This document shows, in pieces, positions 43,797-54,041 of a DNA stretch of 64,000 bases. The stretch is from Burkholderiales bacterium UBA1834. GTDB lineage: Bacteria; Pseudomonadota; Gammaproteobacteria; Burkholderiales; Burkholderiaceae_C. Each line of letters begins with the position of its first letter. The stretch's first letter is position 1. A program made the position numbers and the translations under genes. Below the pieces are notes generated by a model. It was given only the letters and a program-made list of their open reading frames with translations, ran no database searches and was not told where the DNA came from. The stretch lies in contig DDJC01000021.1 in NCBI GenBank assembly GCA_002339015.1, positions 33,197 through 97,196 of the forward strand. Direction: 5' to 3'.

Positions 43797-45224
43797 ATGC
43801 TTTCAACGACGACGACGCGCCAGTTTCAACCTGTCCGATGGGGCGTGGCGGGATCTCTGGCCGTGGTTGTGCTGGCCGCAGGCTGGCTGCAACCCTCGCC
43901 GGCCCTGGCCCAGAAGGGCCAGGCCGACAAGGCGGACCCCAATGTCTCGCAGCCGGTCGGTTATGGCGCCAATCCTCAACTGCCCGCGCCCGAGAAATCA
44001 CTCATCCCCACGGTGCACATCGCCAAGGCCACCGGATGGCCTGCGGGCGTCAAGCCAACGCCTGCCCAAGGGTTGCAGGTGCAGGCCTATGCCACCGGAC
44101 TCGCCCACCCACGCTGGCTGCATGTGCTGCCCAATGGCGATGTGCTGGTGGCCGAAACCAACGCGCCGCCCAAGCCGGCCGACGGCCTCAAGGGCCAGGT
44201 GATGAAGCTGGTGCAGAAACGTGCCGGTGCAGGGGTGGAGAGCCCCAACCGCATCACCCTGCTGCGCGACACGGACCACGATGGTGTGGCCGAAACCCGG
44301 CACGATTTCATCACCGGGCTGAATTCGCCCTTCGGCATGGCCCTGGTCGATGGCAGCCTGTATGTGGCCAACGCCGACGCCATCGTGCGCTTTCCCTACA
44401 AGACAGGCCAGACCCGCATCACTGCATCCGCCGAGAAGGTGGTGGACCTGCCATCGGGCATCAATCACCACTGGACCAAGAACATCATCGCCAGCAAGGA
44501 TGGCAGCAAGCTCTACGCCACGGTGGGCTCCAACAGCAACGTGGGCGAGAACGGCCTGGAGGCCGAAGAAGGCCGCGCCGCCATCTGGGAGGTGGACCTG
44601 AAGGCCAAGACCAAGCGCCTGTTCGCCAGCGGCCTGCGCAATCCCGTGGGCCTGGCCTGGGAGCCCACCAGCGGCGCCTTGTGGACCGTGGTAAACGAGC
44701 GTGATGAACTGGGCAACGACCTGGTGCCCGACTACATGACGTCGGTGAAGGACGGCGCCTTCTACGGCTGGCCCTACAGCTACTTCGGCGGCCATGTGGA
44801 CGAGCGCGTCAAGCCGCAACGTCCGGACCTGGTCGCCAAGGCGGTCGTGCCTGATTACGCGCTGGGCGCGCACACCGCCTCGCTGGGCCTGGCCTATGCG
44901 GAGGGCAGCAACCTGCCTGCGGCCATGCGCCAAGGCATGTTCATTGGCCAGCACGGATCGTGGAACCGCAAGCCGCGCAGTGGCTACAAGGTGGTGTTCG
45001 TTCCGTTTGCCGATGGCAAGCCCAGCGGCCTGCCGGTGGATGTGCTCACAGGCTTTGTGAAGGATGACGAGGCGCGCGGCCGCCCGGTTGGTGTGGCCTT
45101 CGACAAGAAGGGCGCGCTGCTCGTGGCCGATGACGTGGGCAATGCCATCTGGCGCGTCTCCGGCAGCACATCGCCAGCCAGCAGCAAATCAAGCCCATCC
45201 AACCCACCCAAGGATCCGCCATGA
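43797..45224 (+). CDS. PQQ-dependent sugar (sorbosone-type) dehydrogenase
   Basis: 475 residues. A signal peptide ends at PALAQ (about residue 38), so it works in the periplasm. The six-bladed beta-propeller of the soluble glucose/sorbosone dehydrogenase family follows, with ATGLAHPRWLHVLPNGDVLVAE, DTDHDGVAE (a calcium-like loop), GINHHWTKNI, SGLRNPVGLAWEP and GQHGSWNRKP. These oxidise aldoses or similar compounds with PQQ. The C-terminus is Ser/Pro-rich. It overlaps the catalase-like gene by four bases. Confidence 0.9.
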   Translation: MLSTTTTRQFQPVRWGVAGSLAVVVLAAGWLQPSPALAQKGQADKADPNVSQPVGYGANPQLPAPEKSLIPTVHIAKATGWPAGVKPTPAQGLQVQAYATGLAHPRWLHVLPNGDVLVAETNAPPKPADGLKGQVMKLVQKRAGAGVESPNRITLLRDTDHDGVAETRHDFITGLNSPFGMALVDGSLYVANADAIVRFPYKTGQTRITASAEKVVDLPSGINHHWTKNIIASKDGSKLYATVGSNSNVGENGLEAEEGRAAIWEVDLKAKTKRLFASGLRNPVGLAWEPTSGALWTVVNERDELGNDLVPDYMTSVKDGAFYGWPYSYFGGHVDERVKPQRPDLVAKAVVPDYALGAHTASLGLAYAEGSNLPAAMRQGMFIGQHGSWNRKPRSGYKVVFVPFADGKPSGLPVDVLTGFVKDDEARGRPVGVAFDKKGALLVADDVGNAIWRVSGSTSPASSKSSPSNPPKDPP

Positions 45225-46378
45225 CGCTCACTGCCCACCAGGAAGCCGCTTCCGCTGTCGATGTCATGGCGCGCTGGTCGCAGGAGCCGCTGGAGTTCCG
45301 CTCGGACATGGAGCGCATTGAGGATGACGAGGCCGACGTGGCCGTCGCCATCGGTCGCACCATGCGCAGCATCGCCGAGACGGTGCTGGAAGACGAAGGC
45401 CAGGCCGAGCGCGGTGTGCATGCCAAGTCGCATGGCATCGTGATTGGCGAGCTGCGGGTGCACGAGGGGCTGCCGCCATCGCTGGCGCAAGGGCTGTTCT
45501 TCCGGCCCGCCACCTACCCCGTGGTGATGCGCCTGTCCACGATCCCGGGTGATGTGCTGGATGACCGTGTATCGGTGCCGCGCGGCATCGCCATCAAGGT
45601 GATCGGGGTGAATGGCGAGCGCCTGCCGGGCAGTGAGGACGAGCTCACCCAGGATTTCCTGATGGTGGATGCGCCGACCTTCGGGCAAGCCACGCCACGC
45701 GATTTCCTGCAGGGCCTCAAGGGCCTGGCGGCCACCACCGACAAGGTGCCCGTGCTCAAGCGGGGGCTGTCCACCTTTCTGCGCGGTGCGGAGAAGACGC
45801 TGGAAGCCATGGGCCTGGAAAGCTCCCTGCTCAAGACACTGGGTGGTCATCCGCTTACCCACATCCTCGGCGAGACCTTCTACACCCAGTTGCCGCTGCT
45901 GTATGGTCGCCACGTGGCCAAGCTCAGCCTGGTGCCGGTCTCGGACCATCTGTTGGCGCTCAAGGGCCTGCCACTGGACTCGTTCGTGGCCAGTGGCTCA
46001 CCCAATCCGATCCGTGAAGCCGTGATCGACCACTTCCAGCACCATGGTGGCCGGTGGGAGCTGCGCGTACAGCTGTGCACCAACCTGCAGAGCATGCCCA
46101 TCGAGGATGGCTCGGTGGCCTGGTCCGAGGCAGAGAGCCCCTATGTCACGGTGGCCACGCTGGACGCCGGTGTGCAGGATGTCTGGAGCAGCGGCCGTGT
46201 GGCCCAGGTGGACCTGGGCATGGCCTTCTCGCCCTGGCGCGGGCTGGCGGCGCACCGCCCGTTGGGCGCACTCAACCGCGTGCGCAAGACGGCCTATGGG
46301 GCATCGGCGCGCTACCGCGCCCAGGCCAATGGCCAGGTGCTGCGTGATCCCCGCTCGCGCCTTGATCTGCCGGCGTGA
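45221..46378 (+). CDS. Catalase-family protein (small, SrpA-like)
   Basis: 385 residues without a signal peptide. The catalase fold is recognisable: RGVHAKSHGIVIGELRV contains the distal histidine region, then YPVVMRLSTIPGD, PRGIAIKVIGV and TQDFLMVDAPTF. The protein is shorter than classical catalases, as in the SrpA-like group that can act on heme-bound peroxide. Four-base overlap with the dehydrogenase gene links the two products. It ends exactly where the convergent AraC gene ends. Confidence 0.88.
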   Translation: MTLTAHQEAASAVDVMARWSQEPLEFRSDMERIEDDEADVAVAIGRTMRSIAETVLEDEGQAERGVHAKSHGIVIGELRVHEGLPPSLAQGLFFRPATYPVVMRLSTIPGDVLDDRVSVPRGIAIKVIGVNGERLPGSEDELTQDFLMVDAPTFGQATPRDFLQGLKGLAATTDKVPVLKRGLSTFLRGAEKTLEAMGLESSLLKTLGGHPLTHILGETFYTQLPLLYGRHVAKLSLVPVSDHLLALKGLPLDSFVASGSPNPIREAVIDHFQHHGGRWELRVQLCTNLQSMPIEDGSVAWSEAESPYVTVATLDAGVQDVWSSGRVAQVDLGMAFSPWRGLAAHRPLGALNRVRKTAYGASARYRAQANGQVLRDPRSRLDLPA

Positions 46379-47398
46379 TCAGTCTTCGGCAGGCTGCTGT
46401 CTGTAGCGCGCCGGCGTCATCCCCTGCCAGCGCTGGAAGGCGCGGATGAAGGCGGCCGATTCTGCATAGCCCAGCTGCTGTGCGATGGCCTCCACGGCCA
46501 AGGTGCTGTGAGCCAGCAAGTGCCGCGCACGGGCGTGCCGGGCCTCGGCCAGCAGGTCGCGGAAGTTGTGGCCTTCCTCCGCCAGTTGCCGGCGCAGGCC
46601 GCGCTCGGACAGCCCCAGCGCCTTGGCCACATCCTCCGAGCCGGGGAACTCGCCGTTGAACAGCCCCAGGTGGGCCTTCACGCGCTCGGCCATGCCCTGC
46701 TGGGCCTCCTCGGCCTGCTGTGTCTGCAGTTGCTGGTCGCACATGGCGCGGTACATCGCGTGCGCGGCCGGGTCCGCGCTGGGGAAGCGCAACTGCAAAT
46801 GTTCATTGCGCAGCCAGAAGCGCGCCTCTGTTTCGCCGAAGCGCACGGGGGCGTTGAAGTAGGCCTCGTACTCGGCCGCCTGCGGCGGGCGCGGGTAGGG
46901 CATGTCGATGCGCTCTGCGTGGATGTCCAGGCCCATCGTGGCCTGCATGTCGCGCACCATCTTGTAGGTGCCTGAGACCTCGCCATCCACGCGGAAGCGG
47001 AAGACCTGGGGCGCCATGGCCATGGGCGAGAGCACCAGCGCGCTCAGGCGCTCGCCCGGCTCCAGCCGCAGCGTGCCGAACAGGTAGGTCAGGCGCTGGT
47101 ACTTCACGCCCATCTGGAAGGCCTCCCACGCGTTGGCGCAGGTCATGATCAGCATCACCAGCGGGCCATAGCCGGCCAGGCCGTAGAAGCCGCCCAGGCG
47201 CAGGCCCAGCATCGGGTCGTGCAGCTGCTCGGCCAGTTCGGCGTAGATGCGCAGCTCGCGCGCGCGCTCGATGCGGGTGCTCGGGTCCAGCTTGTCGATG
47301 TCCAGGCCGTGCCTGCGCAGCACCGGGCCTGGATCCTCGCCCAGGTGCTTGAGGCCCTGCACCATGTAGATCAGGCCGAGGATGGATCGCGTGCTCAT
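46379..47398 (-). CDS. AraC-family transcriptional regulator
   Basis: 339 residues. The N-terminal ~190 residues are the arabinose-binding-like domain of the OruR/ArgR-type subgroup (GLAGYGPLVMLIMTCAN). The C-terminal AraC helix-turn-helix pair occupies about 235-335 (VAKALGLSERGLRRQLAEEG, and AIAQQLGYAESAAFIRAFQRW with GMTPARYR). It is divergent from the flavin monooxygenase gene, so it is likely to regulate that gene, and duplicated sequences lie between them. Confidence 0.93.
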   Translation of the reverse strand: MSTRSILGLIYMVQGLKHLGEDPGPVLRRHGLDIDKLDPSTRIERARELRIYAELAEQLHDPMLGLRLGGFYGLAGYGPLVMLIMTCANAWEAFQMGVKYQRLTYLFGTLRLEPGERLSALVLSPMAMAPQVFRFRVDGEVSGTYKMVRDMQATMGLDIHAERIDMPYPRPPQAAEYEAYFNAPVRFGETEARFWLRNEHLQLRFPSADPAAHAMYRAMCDQQLQTQQAEEAQQGMAERVKAHLGLFNGEFPGSEDVAKALGLSERGLRRQLAEEGHNFRDLLAEARHARARHLLAHSTLAVEAIAQQLGYAESAAFIRAFQRWQGMTPARYRQQPAED

Positions 47399-47404
47399 GT
47401 GATC

Positions 47405-47475
47405 AAGATCAATGGAGGGGCGGGGTGAACCCTTGAAACTGGCCGAAACCAGCGGGTCTGGCCGAAAAGATCAAT
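47405..47475. promoter_or_regulatory. Direct repeats in the AraC/monooxygenase intergenic region
   Basis: CTGGCCGAAA occurs at 47439-47448 and 47458-47467 (19 bases apart), and AAGATCAAT at 47405-47413 and 47467-47475. AraC-type regulators bind paired direct half-sites about two helix turns apart, which fits the first pair. The 172-base region lies between the divergent starts at 47398 and 47571. Confidence 0.5.
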
Positions 47476-47570
47476 TTGCCGGTCGAATCTAGCATGGCCC
47501 CCGCGGGCCGGTTTGCGCACCATCAAGTCACTGATCCGAACCACCATCCACCACGAGACAAGGTGACGCC

Positions 47571-49109
47571 ATGACCACGAACCCTCCCAACGCCCATCCC
47601 GTCCGCCACGTCGAGGTGGCCATCGCCGGTGCCGGTTTCGGCGGTCTGTGCATGGCCATCAAGCTGAAAGAGGCCGGCATCCATGACTTCGTCGTGCTCG
47701 AGAAAGGCAGCGAGGTGGGCGGCACCTGGCGCGACAACCAGTACCCCGGCGCGGCCTGTGACGTGCAATCGCACATGTACTCCTACTCGTTCGCGCCCAA
47801 GAACGACTGGTCCAAGCGCTACGCCCCGTGGAGCGAGATCCAGCAGTACATGCTGGACGTGACCGAGCGCTACCAGCTGCGCCCGCACATCCGCTTCGGC
47901 CAGGAGGTGACCAGCGCCGTGTTCGACGACCGCACCGGCCGCTGGACGATCAAGACCGCGGCAGGTGACACCATCAGCGCCCACCATTGGGTGCTGGCCT
48001 CGGGCCCGCTGCACGTGCCGGCCATTCCCAAGATCCCGGGCCTGGAGAACTTCAAGGGCAAGGTGATGCACTCGGCCCAGTGGGACCACGGCTATGACCT
48101 GCGCGGCAAGCACATCGTGTCCATCGGCACCGGCGGCAGCGCCATCCAGTACGTGCCCGAGATCGCGCCCTTCGCCAAGCAGCTCTACGTGTTCCAGCGC
48201 TCGGCCGCCTGGGTGATCCCGCGCGACGAGCGTGAGTACGGCCTGCTGCGCAAGAAGCTGTTCGAGGCCCTGCCCATCACGCGCACCCTGCACCGCTGGC
48301 GCTGCTACTGGACCAACGAATCGCGCGTGTGGCCCATCTTCAACCCGTGGATGGCCAGGATCGGCGAGATGGGCCTGCGCAAGCTGGTGCGCCTGCAGGT
48401 GAAGGACCCGGCGCTGGCCAAAAAGCTCACGCCGGACTACACCCTGGGCTGCAAGCGCATCCTCATCTCCAACAAGTGGTTCCCTACCTTCAACCGCGCC
48501 AACGTGTCCCTGGTGACGGAAGGCATCCAGGAACTGCGCGAGCACAGCATCGTCACGCGCGATGGCGTGGAGCGCCCGGCCGACTGCGTGATCCTGGGCA
48601 CGGGCTTCGTGGTCGACCCGCGCATCTACATGAAGAACTTCGAGCTGCGCGGCCGCAAGGGCCACACCCTGCAGGAAGACTGGAAGACCAGCCCCACCAG
48701 CTACCTGGGCATCAGCACGGCCAACTATCCCAACATGTACCAGCTGGTCGGTCCGCACACGGGGCTGGGCCACAACTCCATCATCTTCATGATCGAGGCG
48801 CAGGCTGACTACATCGTCAAGTGCCTGAAGCTGGTGCAGGACCAGAAGGTGGACTACATCGACGTCAAGCCCCAAGCCCAGGAACGCTTCCTGGCCGAGG
48901 TGACCGAGGCCCTCAAGGGCACGGTGTGGCAGACCGGCTGCAAGAGCTGGTACCAGACGGCCGAAGGCATCAACTTCGCGATCTGGCCCAAGTCCACCTG
49001 GAAGTACTGGCTGGAAACCCGCCACGTGAACCTGGGCGATTACGACCTGGTGTGCTGCGGTGGTGTACGGCCTGTGCAGGTGACGCGCAGCGAGGTGGCG
49101 ACGGCTTGA
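47571..49109 (+). CDS. Flavin-containing monooxygenase, Baeyer-Villiger type
   Basis: 512 residues. The FAD site is AGAGFGGLCMA (19-29), with EKGSEVGGTWRDNQYPG following. The Baeyer-Villiger fingerprint FxGxxxHxxxW is exact at residues 161-171 (FKGKVMHSAQW), followed by Asp. The NADPH site is SIGTGGSA. Such enzymes insert oxygen beside a ketone to make esters or lactones, or oxidise heteroatoms. No partner genes of a degradation pathway are adjacent. Regulation by the divergent AraC protein is likely. Confidence 0.94.
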   Translation: MTTNPPNAHPVRHVEVAIAGAGFGGLCMAIKLKEAGIHDFVVLEKGSEVGGTWRDNQYPGAACDVQSHMYSYSFAPKNDWSKRYAPWSEIQQYMLDVTERYQLRPHIRFGQEVTSAVFDDRTGRWTIKTAAGDTISAHHWVLASGPLHVPAIPKIPGLENFKGKVMHSAQWDHGYDLRGKHIVSIGTGGSAIQYVPEIAPFAKQLYVFQRSAAWVIPRDEREYGLLRKKLFEALPITRTLHRWRCYWTNESRVWPIFNPWMARIGEMGLRKLVRLQVKDPALAKKLTPDYTLGCKRILISNKWFPTFNRANVSLVTEGIQELREHSIVTRDGVERPADCVILGTGFVVDPRIYMKNFELRGRKGHTLQEDWKTSPTSYLGISTANYPNMYQLVGPHTGLGHNSIIFMIEAQADYIVKCLKLVQDQKVDYIDVKPQAQERFLAEVTEALKGTVWQTGCKSWYQTAEGINFAIWPKSTWKYWLETRHVNLGDYDLVCCGGVRPVQVTRSEVATA

Positions 49110-49118
49110 GCGCTGGTG

Positions 49119-49146
49119 GCGGCGGGCCCGGGAGGACTCCCGCCGC
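49119..49146. terminator. Hairpin between convergent monooxygenase and hmp genes
   Basis: GCGGCGGG (49119-49126) pairs perfectly with CCCGCCGC (49139-49146) in the 57-base gap between two converging genes. There is no strong T-run on either side, so it may act as a two-way barrier. Confidence 0.4.
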
Positions 49147-49166
49147 ACGGGCTCGGATCTGCGGGC

Positions 49167-50387
49167 TCAGAGCAGATGATCCAGCAGCTCCGGGCCGAAC
49201 ACCTCGCGATGGATGCGCTCTGCCGACACACCCTGGTGGCGCAGGCCATCCCATTGCGCGCGCATGAAGGGCAGCGGACCGCACATCAGCACCTGGGCCT
49301 GGGCCAGGTCCACATCGGCCAGCACGGGTTCCAGGGTCATGCGGCCCCGGTAGGTGGTGTGTGCCAGATCCTGATGCGCGTCATGCTCGCGCCCTTGTTC
49401 ATGGAACAGAACGGTGCGCAGCCGGGGCATGTGGCGGGCGGCCTCCTGCACATCGGCCAGCAGCGCCTGCTGCGCGGCGTCGCGCGCCGCATGGGCGAAC
49501 ACCACGGGCCGCGCCGGGTTCTGGCGCGACTGGGCCTTGAGCACCGACACCATGGGCGTGATGCCCACGCCGGCCGACAGCAGCACCAGGGGCGCATCGC
49601 CCTCCAGCACGGGCGTGAAGTCACCATACGCAGCGCTCACGGGCAGCACGTCGCCGGCCTTGACCTGATCGTTCAACCAGTTCGAGACCTGGCCTGCCGG
49701 CGTGCCAGCCTCGCGCTTGATGGTCAGGCGCCACCAGGGCTGCCCGGGGGCGTCCGACAGGCTGTACTGGCGCAGCTGCCGGCATGCAGCGCCCGCACCG
49801 TCGGTCCAGTCCATGGCCACGCTCACGTACTGGCCAGGCAGGAAGGTGCCGGGGCTGGTGCCCTGCGCGGTCTGCAGGTAGATCGACACCGTGTCCTCGC
49901 CTTCGCGCTCGGTGCGCAGCACCTGCAGGGGCTGTAACTGCCCCGGTTGGGCGCCGGTGCGCTGGTACAGGCGGGCCTCGGCCGCGATCAGCTCGCCGGC
50001 CAGCAGCCAGTAGGCTTCGTCCCAGGCGGCGATCAGTTCGGGCGTGGCGGCCTCGCCCAGCACCTCGCCGATGGCGCCCAGAAGGTGCCGGCCCACGATG
50101 GGGTAGTGCGAGGGCTTGATGCCCACGGCCGCGTGCTTGTGCACGATGCGGTCCAGCACGGGCGTCAGGGCCGCCGCATTGTCGATGTTGGCCGCGTAGG
50201 CGAACACGGCAGCGGCCAGCGATTGCTGCTGCGCGCCGCTGGCCTGGTTGCCCATGTTGAAGAGGTTGCGCAGCTCGGGGTGCGCCTCGAACATGCGGGC
50301 ATAAAAACGTGTGGTGATGGCCAGGCCGTGCTCGCGCAGCACGGGCACGCTGGCCTGGATGTAGGGACGGGCGGTGGTCGAGATCAT
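49167..50387 (-). CDS. hmp: Flavohaemoglobin, nitric oxide dioxygenase
   Basis: 406 residues. The globin domain (1-140) has Tyr29, Gln53 and proximal His85 (HKHAAVGI). An FAD-binding domain follows (FLPGQYVSV, RQYSLSDAP) and then the NAD domain (LVLLSAGVGITPMVSVL, with FGPE near the end). It turns NO plus oxygen into nitrate. An NsrR-type operator lies upstream at 50407-50429, and nsrR itself is the next gene upstream on the same strand. Confidence 0.97.
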   Translation of the reverse strand: MISTTARPYIQASVPVLREHGLAITTRFYARMFEAHPELRNLFNMGNQASGAQQQSLAAAVFAYAANIDNAAALTPVLDRIVHKHAAVGIKPSHYPIVGRHLLGAIGEVLGEAATPELIAAWDEAYWLLAGELIAAEARLYQRTGAQPGQLQPLQVLRTEREGEDTVSIYLQTAQGTSPGTFLPGQYVSVAMDWTDGAGAACRQLRQYSLSDAPGQPWWRLTIKREAGTPAGQVSNWLNDQVKAGDVLPVSAAYGDFTPVLEGDAPLVLLSAGVGITPMVSVLKAQSRQNPARPVVFAHAARDAAQQALLADVQEAARHMPRLRTVLFHEQGREHDAHQDLAHTTYRGRMTLEPVLADVDLAQAQVLMCGPLPFMRAQWDGLRHQGVSAERIHREVFGPELLDHLL

Positions 50388-50406
50388 GGGGGGCTCCAGT
50401 GGCTAA

Positions 50407-50429
50407 AAGAGGTATAGAAAATGCATCTT
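50407..50429 (-). promoter_or_regulatory. NsrR-type operator in front of hmp
   Basis: A 23-base imperfect palindrome with right half AAATGCATCTT and left half AAGAGGTATAG, matching 7 of 11 positions about the centre and resembling the NsrR consensus half-site AAGATGCATTT. It starts 20 bases before the hmp ATG, where repressor would block initiation until NO disrupts the NsrR cluster. Confidence 0.75.
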
Positions 50430-50468
50430 TATGGGAAGGGCTTCGGCGCCAAGGTTGAACAGGCGGGC

Positions 50469-50939
50469 TCAGTGGGAGGGGCTGGCCAGCGCGTTGCGCT
50501 GGTTGATGAACTGCCGGTGCAGCTGGATGATGGCCTCACCCGTGCGTGTGGTGCAGACATCGGCCAGCGTGTGACGATTGAGTTCGTCGTAGAAGGCGCG
50601 CAGCGCGGCGTGCAGTGCGCCTTGCAGCATGCATTGCCCTGCAAGCACGCAAGCCAGGCCGGCGCAGTCGATCAGCTGTTCATGGCCTTCCATCTGCTGT
50701 ACCACCTCGCCGATGCGGATTTCGGTGGCGGGACGGCCCAGGCGAAGTCCGCCGTGACGGCCCCGCAGCGTGCTGACCCAACCCAGATGGCCCAGCCTGT
50801 TCACCACCTTGGTCAGGTGGTTGGTGGGCACCTGGAACTGGGTGGCGATCTCGGCGATGGTGACGGGCTCGGGCCGGTCCTGGTGGGCCAGGTACATCAG
50901 CACGCGAAGGCCAAGGTCACTGAAACGGGTGAGCTGCAT
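50469..50939 (-). CDS. nsrR: NsrR, nitric-oxide-sensitive Rrf2-family repressor
   Basis: 156 residues. Rrf2 winged helix at the N-terminus (TRFSDLGLRVLMYLAH, IATQFQVPTNHLTKVVNRL, GRHGGLRLGRP). Iron-sulfur ligands are Cys92, Cys97 and Cys103 (C-x4-C-x5-C), as in NsrR rather than IscR. Loss of the cluster with NO relieves repression of hmp. An operator-like palindrome lies in its own upstream region, so it probably represses itself. Divergent from glgX. Confidence 0.95.
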   Translation of the reverse strand: MQLTRFSDLGLRVLMYLAHQDRPEPVTIAEIATQFQVPTNHLTKVVNRLGHLGWVSTLRGRHGGLRLGRPATEIRIGEVVQQMEGHEQLIDCAGLACVLAGQCMLQGALHAALRAFYDELNRHTLADVCTTRTGEAIIQLHRQFINQRNALASPSH

Positions 50940-50956
50940 GGGGATAAGGCGTCTTT

Positions 50957-50979
50957 AAGATGCATATTACATGCAACTT
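50957..50979 (-). promoter_or_regulatory. NsrR-type operator in front of nsrR
   Basis: Half-sites AAGATGCATAT and ACATGCAACTT around a central T; 9 of 11 positions are symmetric. It lies 17 bases before the nsrR ATG and matches the same pattern as the hmp site, implying autoregulation. It is also about 170 bases upstream of glgX on the other strand. Confidence 0.75.
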
Positions 50980-51151
50980 ATTGGCCGTGCAAGCCAGCCA
51001 CTCGTGCCAGCAGACCCGCCGCCAGCGACGGCGCTGTCGGCGTGCACCGCTGTGTCGGCGGTCGCTGACGCCAGTTTCCGGCGCTGCCGACAAGCCAACT
51101 GTCGGGCCATGGGGCACCCTTCACGGTGATTCACAAACAGCCCCGAGCCCA

Positions 51152-53356
<2,205 letters not shown>

Positions 53357-53411
53357 AGGCGGCAAGCAGGGCTGGCCTGACGCGGCCTTGTCCTCTGCTG
53401 CCTTGTGGCGC

Positions 53412-53437
53412 AACAAAAAAGGCGGGTTGTACCCGCC
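53412..53437 (-). terminator. Rho-independent terminator of the 73-residue gene
   Basis: On the minus strand the stem GGCGGGT/ACCCGCC (53421-53437, three-base loop) is followed directly by a run of six T (53415-53420 read in reverse). It is a textbook intrinsic terminator about 54 bases after the stop at 53491. On the plus strand no T-run follows the stem. Confidence 0.85.
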
Positions 53438-53490
53438 TGGCTGCCTACCAGGAGAGCAGGCTGAACCACCTGCTCCGCCGAGTAGCGTGT

Positions 53491-53712
53491 TCACCAATCG
53501 CCGTGTGCCGACTCCAACGCACCGATCTCGTCGGCTTCCAGTCCCAGGGCGCGCGCGGCCGAGCTGCGCATGTGGTCGATGGCATTGAAGCTCATCGCGC
53601 GACGACGGCTGTCCATCGCTTCGACCGGAAAACTGTCGCCATGGCTCAGGGCAGGCATCCAGGCGGACGAGGCGTTCATGGCGTGGGTGGGGGCATCGTG
53701 CATCGGCTTCAT
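53491..53712 (-). CDS. Small hypothetical protein with own terminator
   Basis: 73 residues. A strong ribosome site (AGAGGAGG) precedes the ATG at 53712, and an intrinsic terminator follows, so it is a real transcription unit. The sequence is His/Met-rich at the start (MKPMHDAPTHAMNASSAWMP), has a basic SRRRAMSFNAIDHMR middle and ends in acidic LEADEIGALES. There is no membrane segment or signal peptide. I do not recognise a family. It sits between glgX and glgB against their direction. Confidence 0.6.
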   Translation of the reverse strand: MKPMHDAPTHAMNASSAWMPALSHGDSFPVEAMDSRRRAMSFNAIDHMRSSAARALGLEADEIGALESAHGDW

Positions 53713-54041
53713 GGGCGGCCTCCTCTGGGCTCTTCGGGGTGGTTTGTGGATGGACCCTGGTCACCAGGATCGACCGCGTGCAGGGCGCCACGCTTGGAGG
53801 ACAGTGTCCCGAAACACAGCCTCGCCCGCAGTCGGCCGACCGCCCAAGATGCTGTAGGCATCGCACTACAGGACGGTGCCCGTTTCACACGCGGCGGTAT
53901 TGACGTAGGGCGTCACTGACGGCCCTCGTGCGCTTGCCTGACGATGCTTTGATCTTTCGACGACTGCTGCAACGCAGCATGCTTTTTAAAGTGCCTGAGC
54001 GGTGATTGATTCGCACCGCTCACGAGCAAAAGAGGCACGTC
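53713..54041. other. 329-base gap before glgB
   Basis: No gene is supported here. It should hold the divergent promoters of the small gene and glgB. It contains a hairpin TGCTGC-AAC-GCAGCA (53965-53979) followed within a few bases by five T (53983-53987), which may be an attenuator, and a larger inverted repeat at 53996-54022 just before the glgB ribosome site. Confidence 0.5.
53996..54022 (+). promoter_or_regulatory. Inverted repeat in the glgB leader
   Basis: TGAGCGGTG (53996-54004) and CACCGCTCA (54014-54022) are perfect 9-base complements around a 9-base loop. The AGAGG ribosome site starts about 9 bases later, before ATG 54042. It could be an operator or a leader hairpin that controls translation of glgB. 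Confidence 0.45.
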
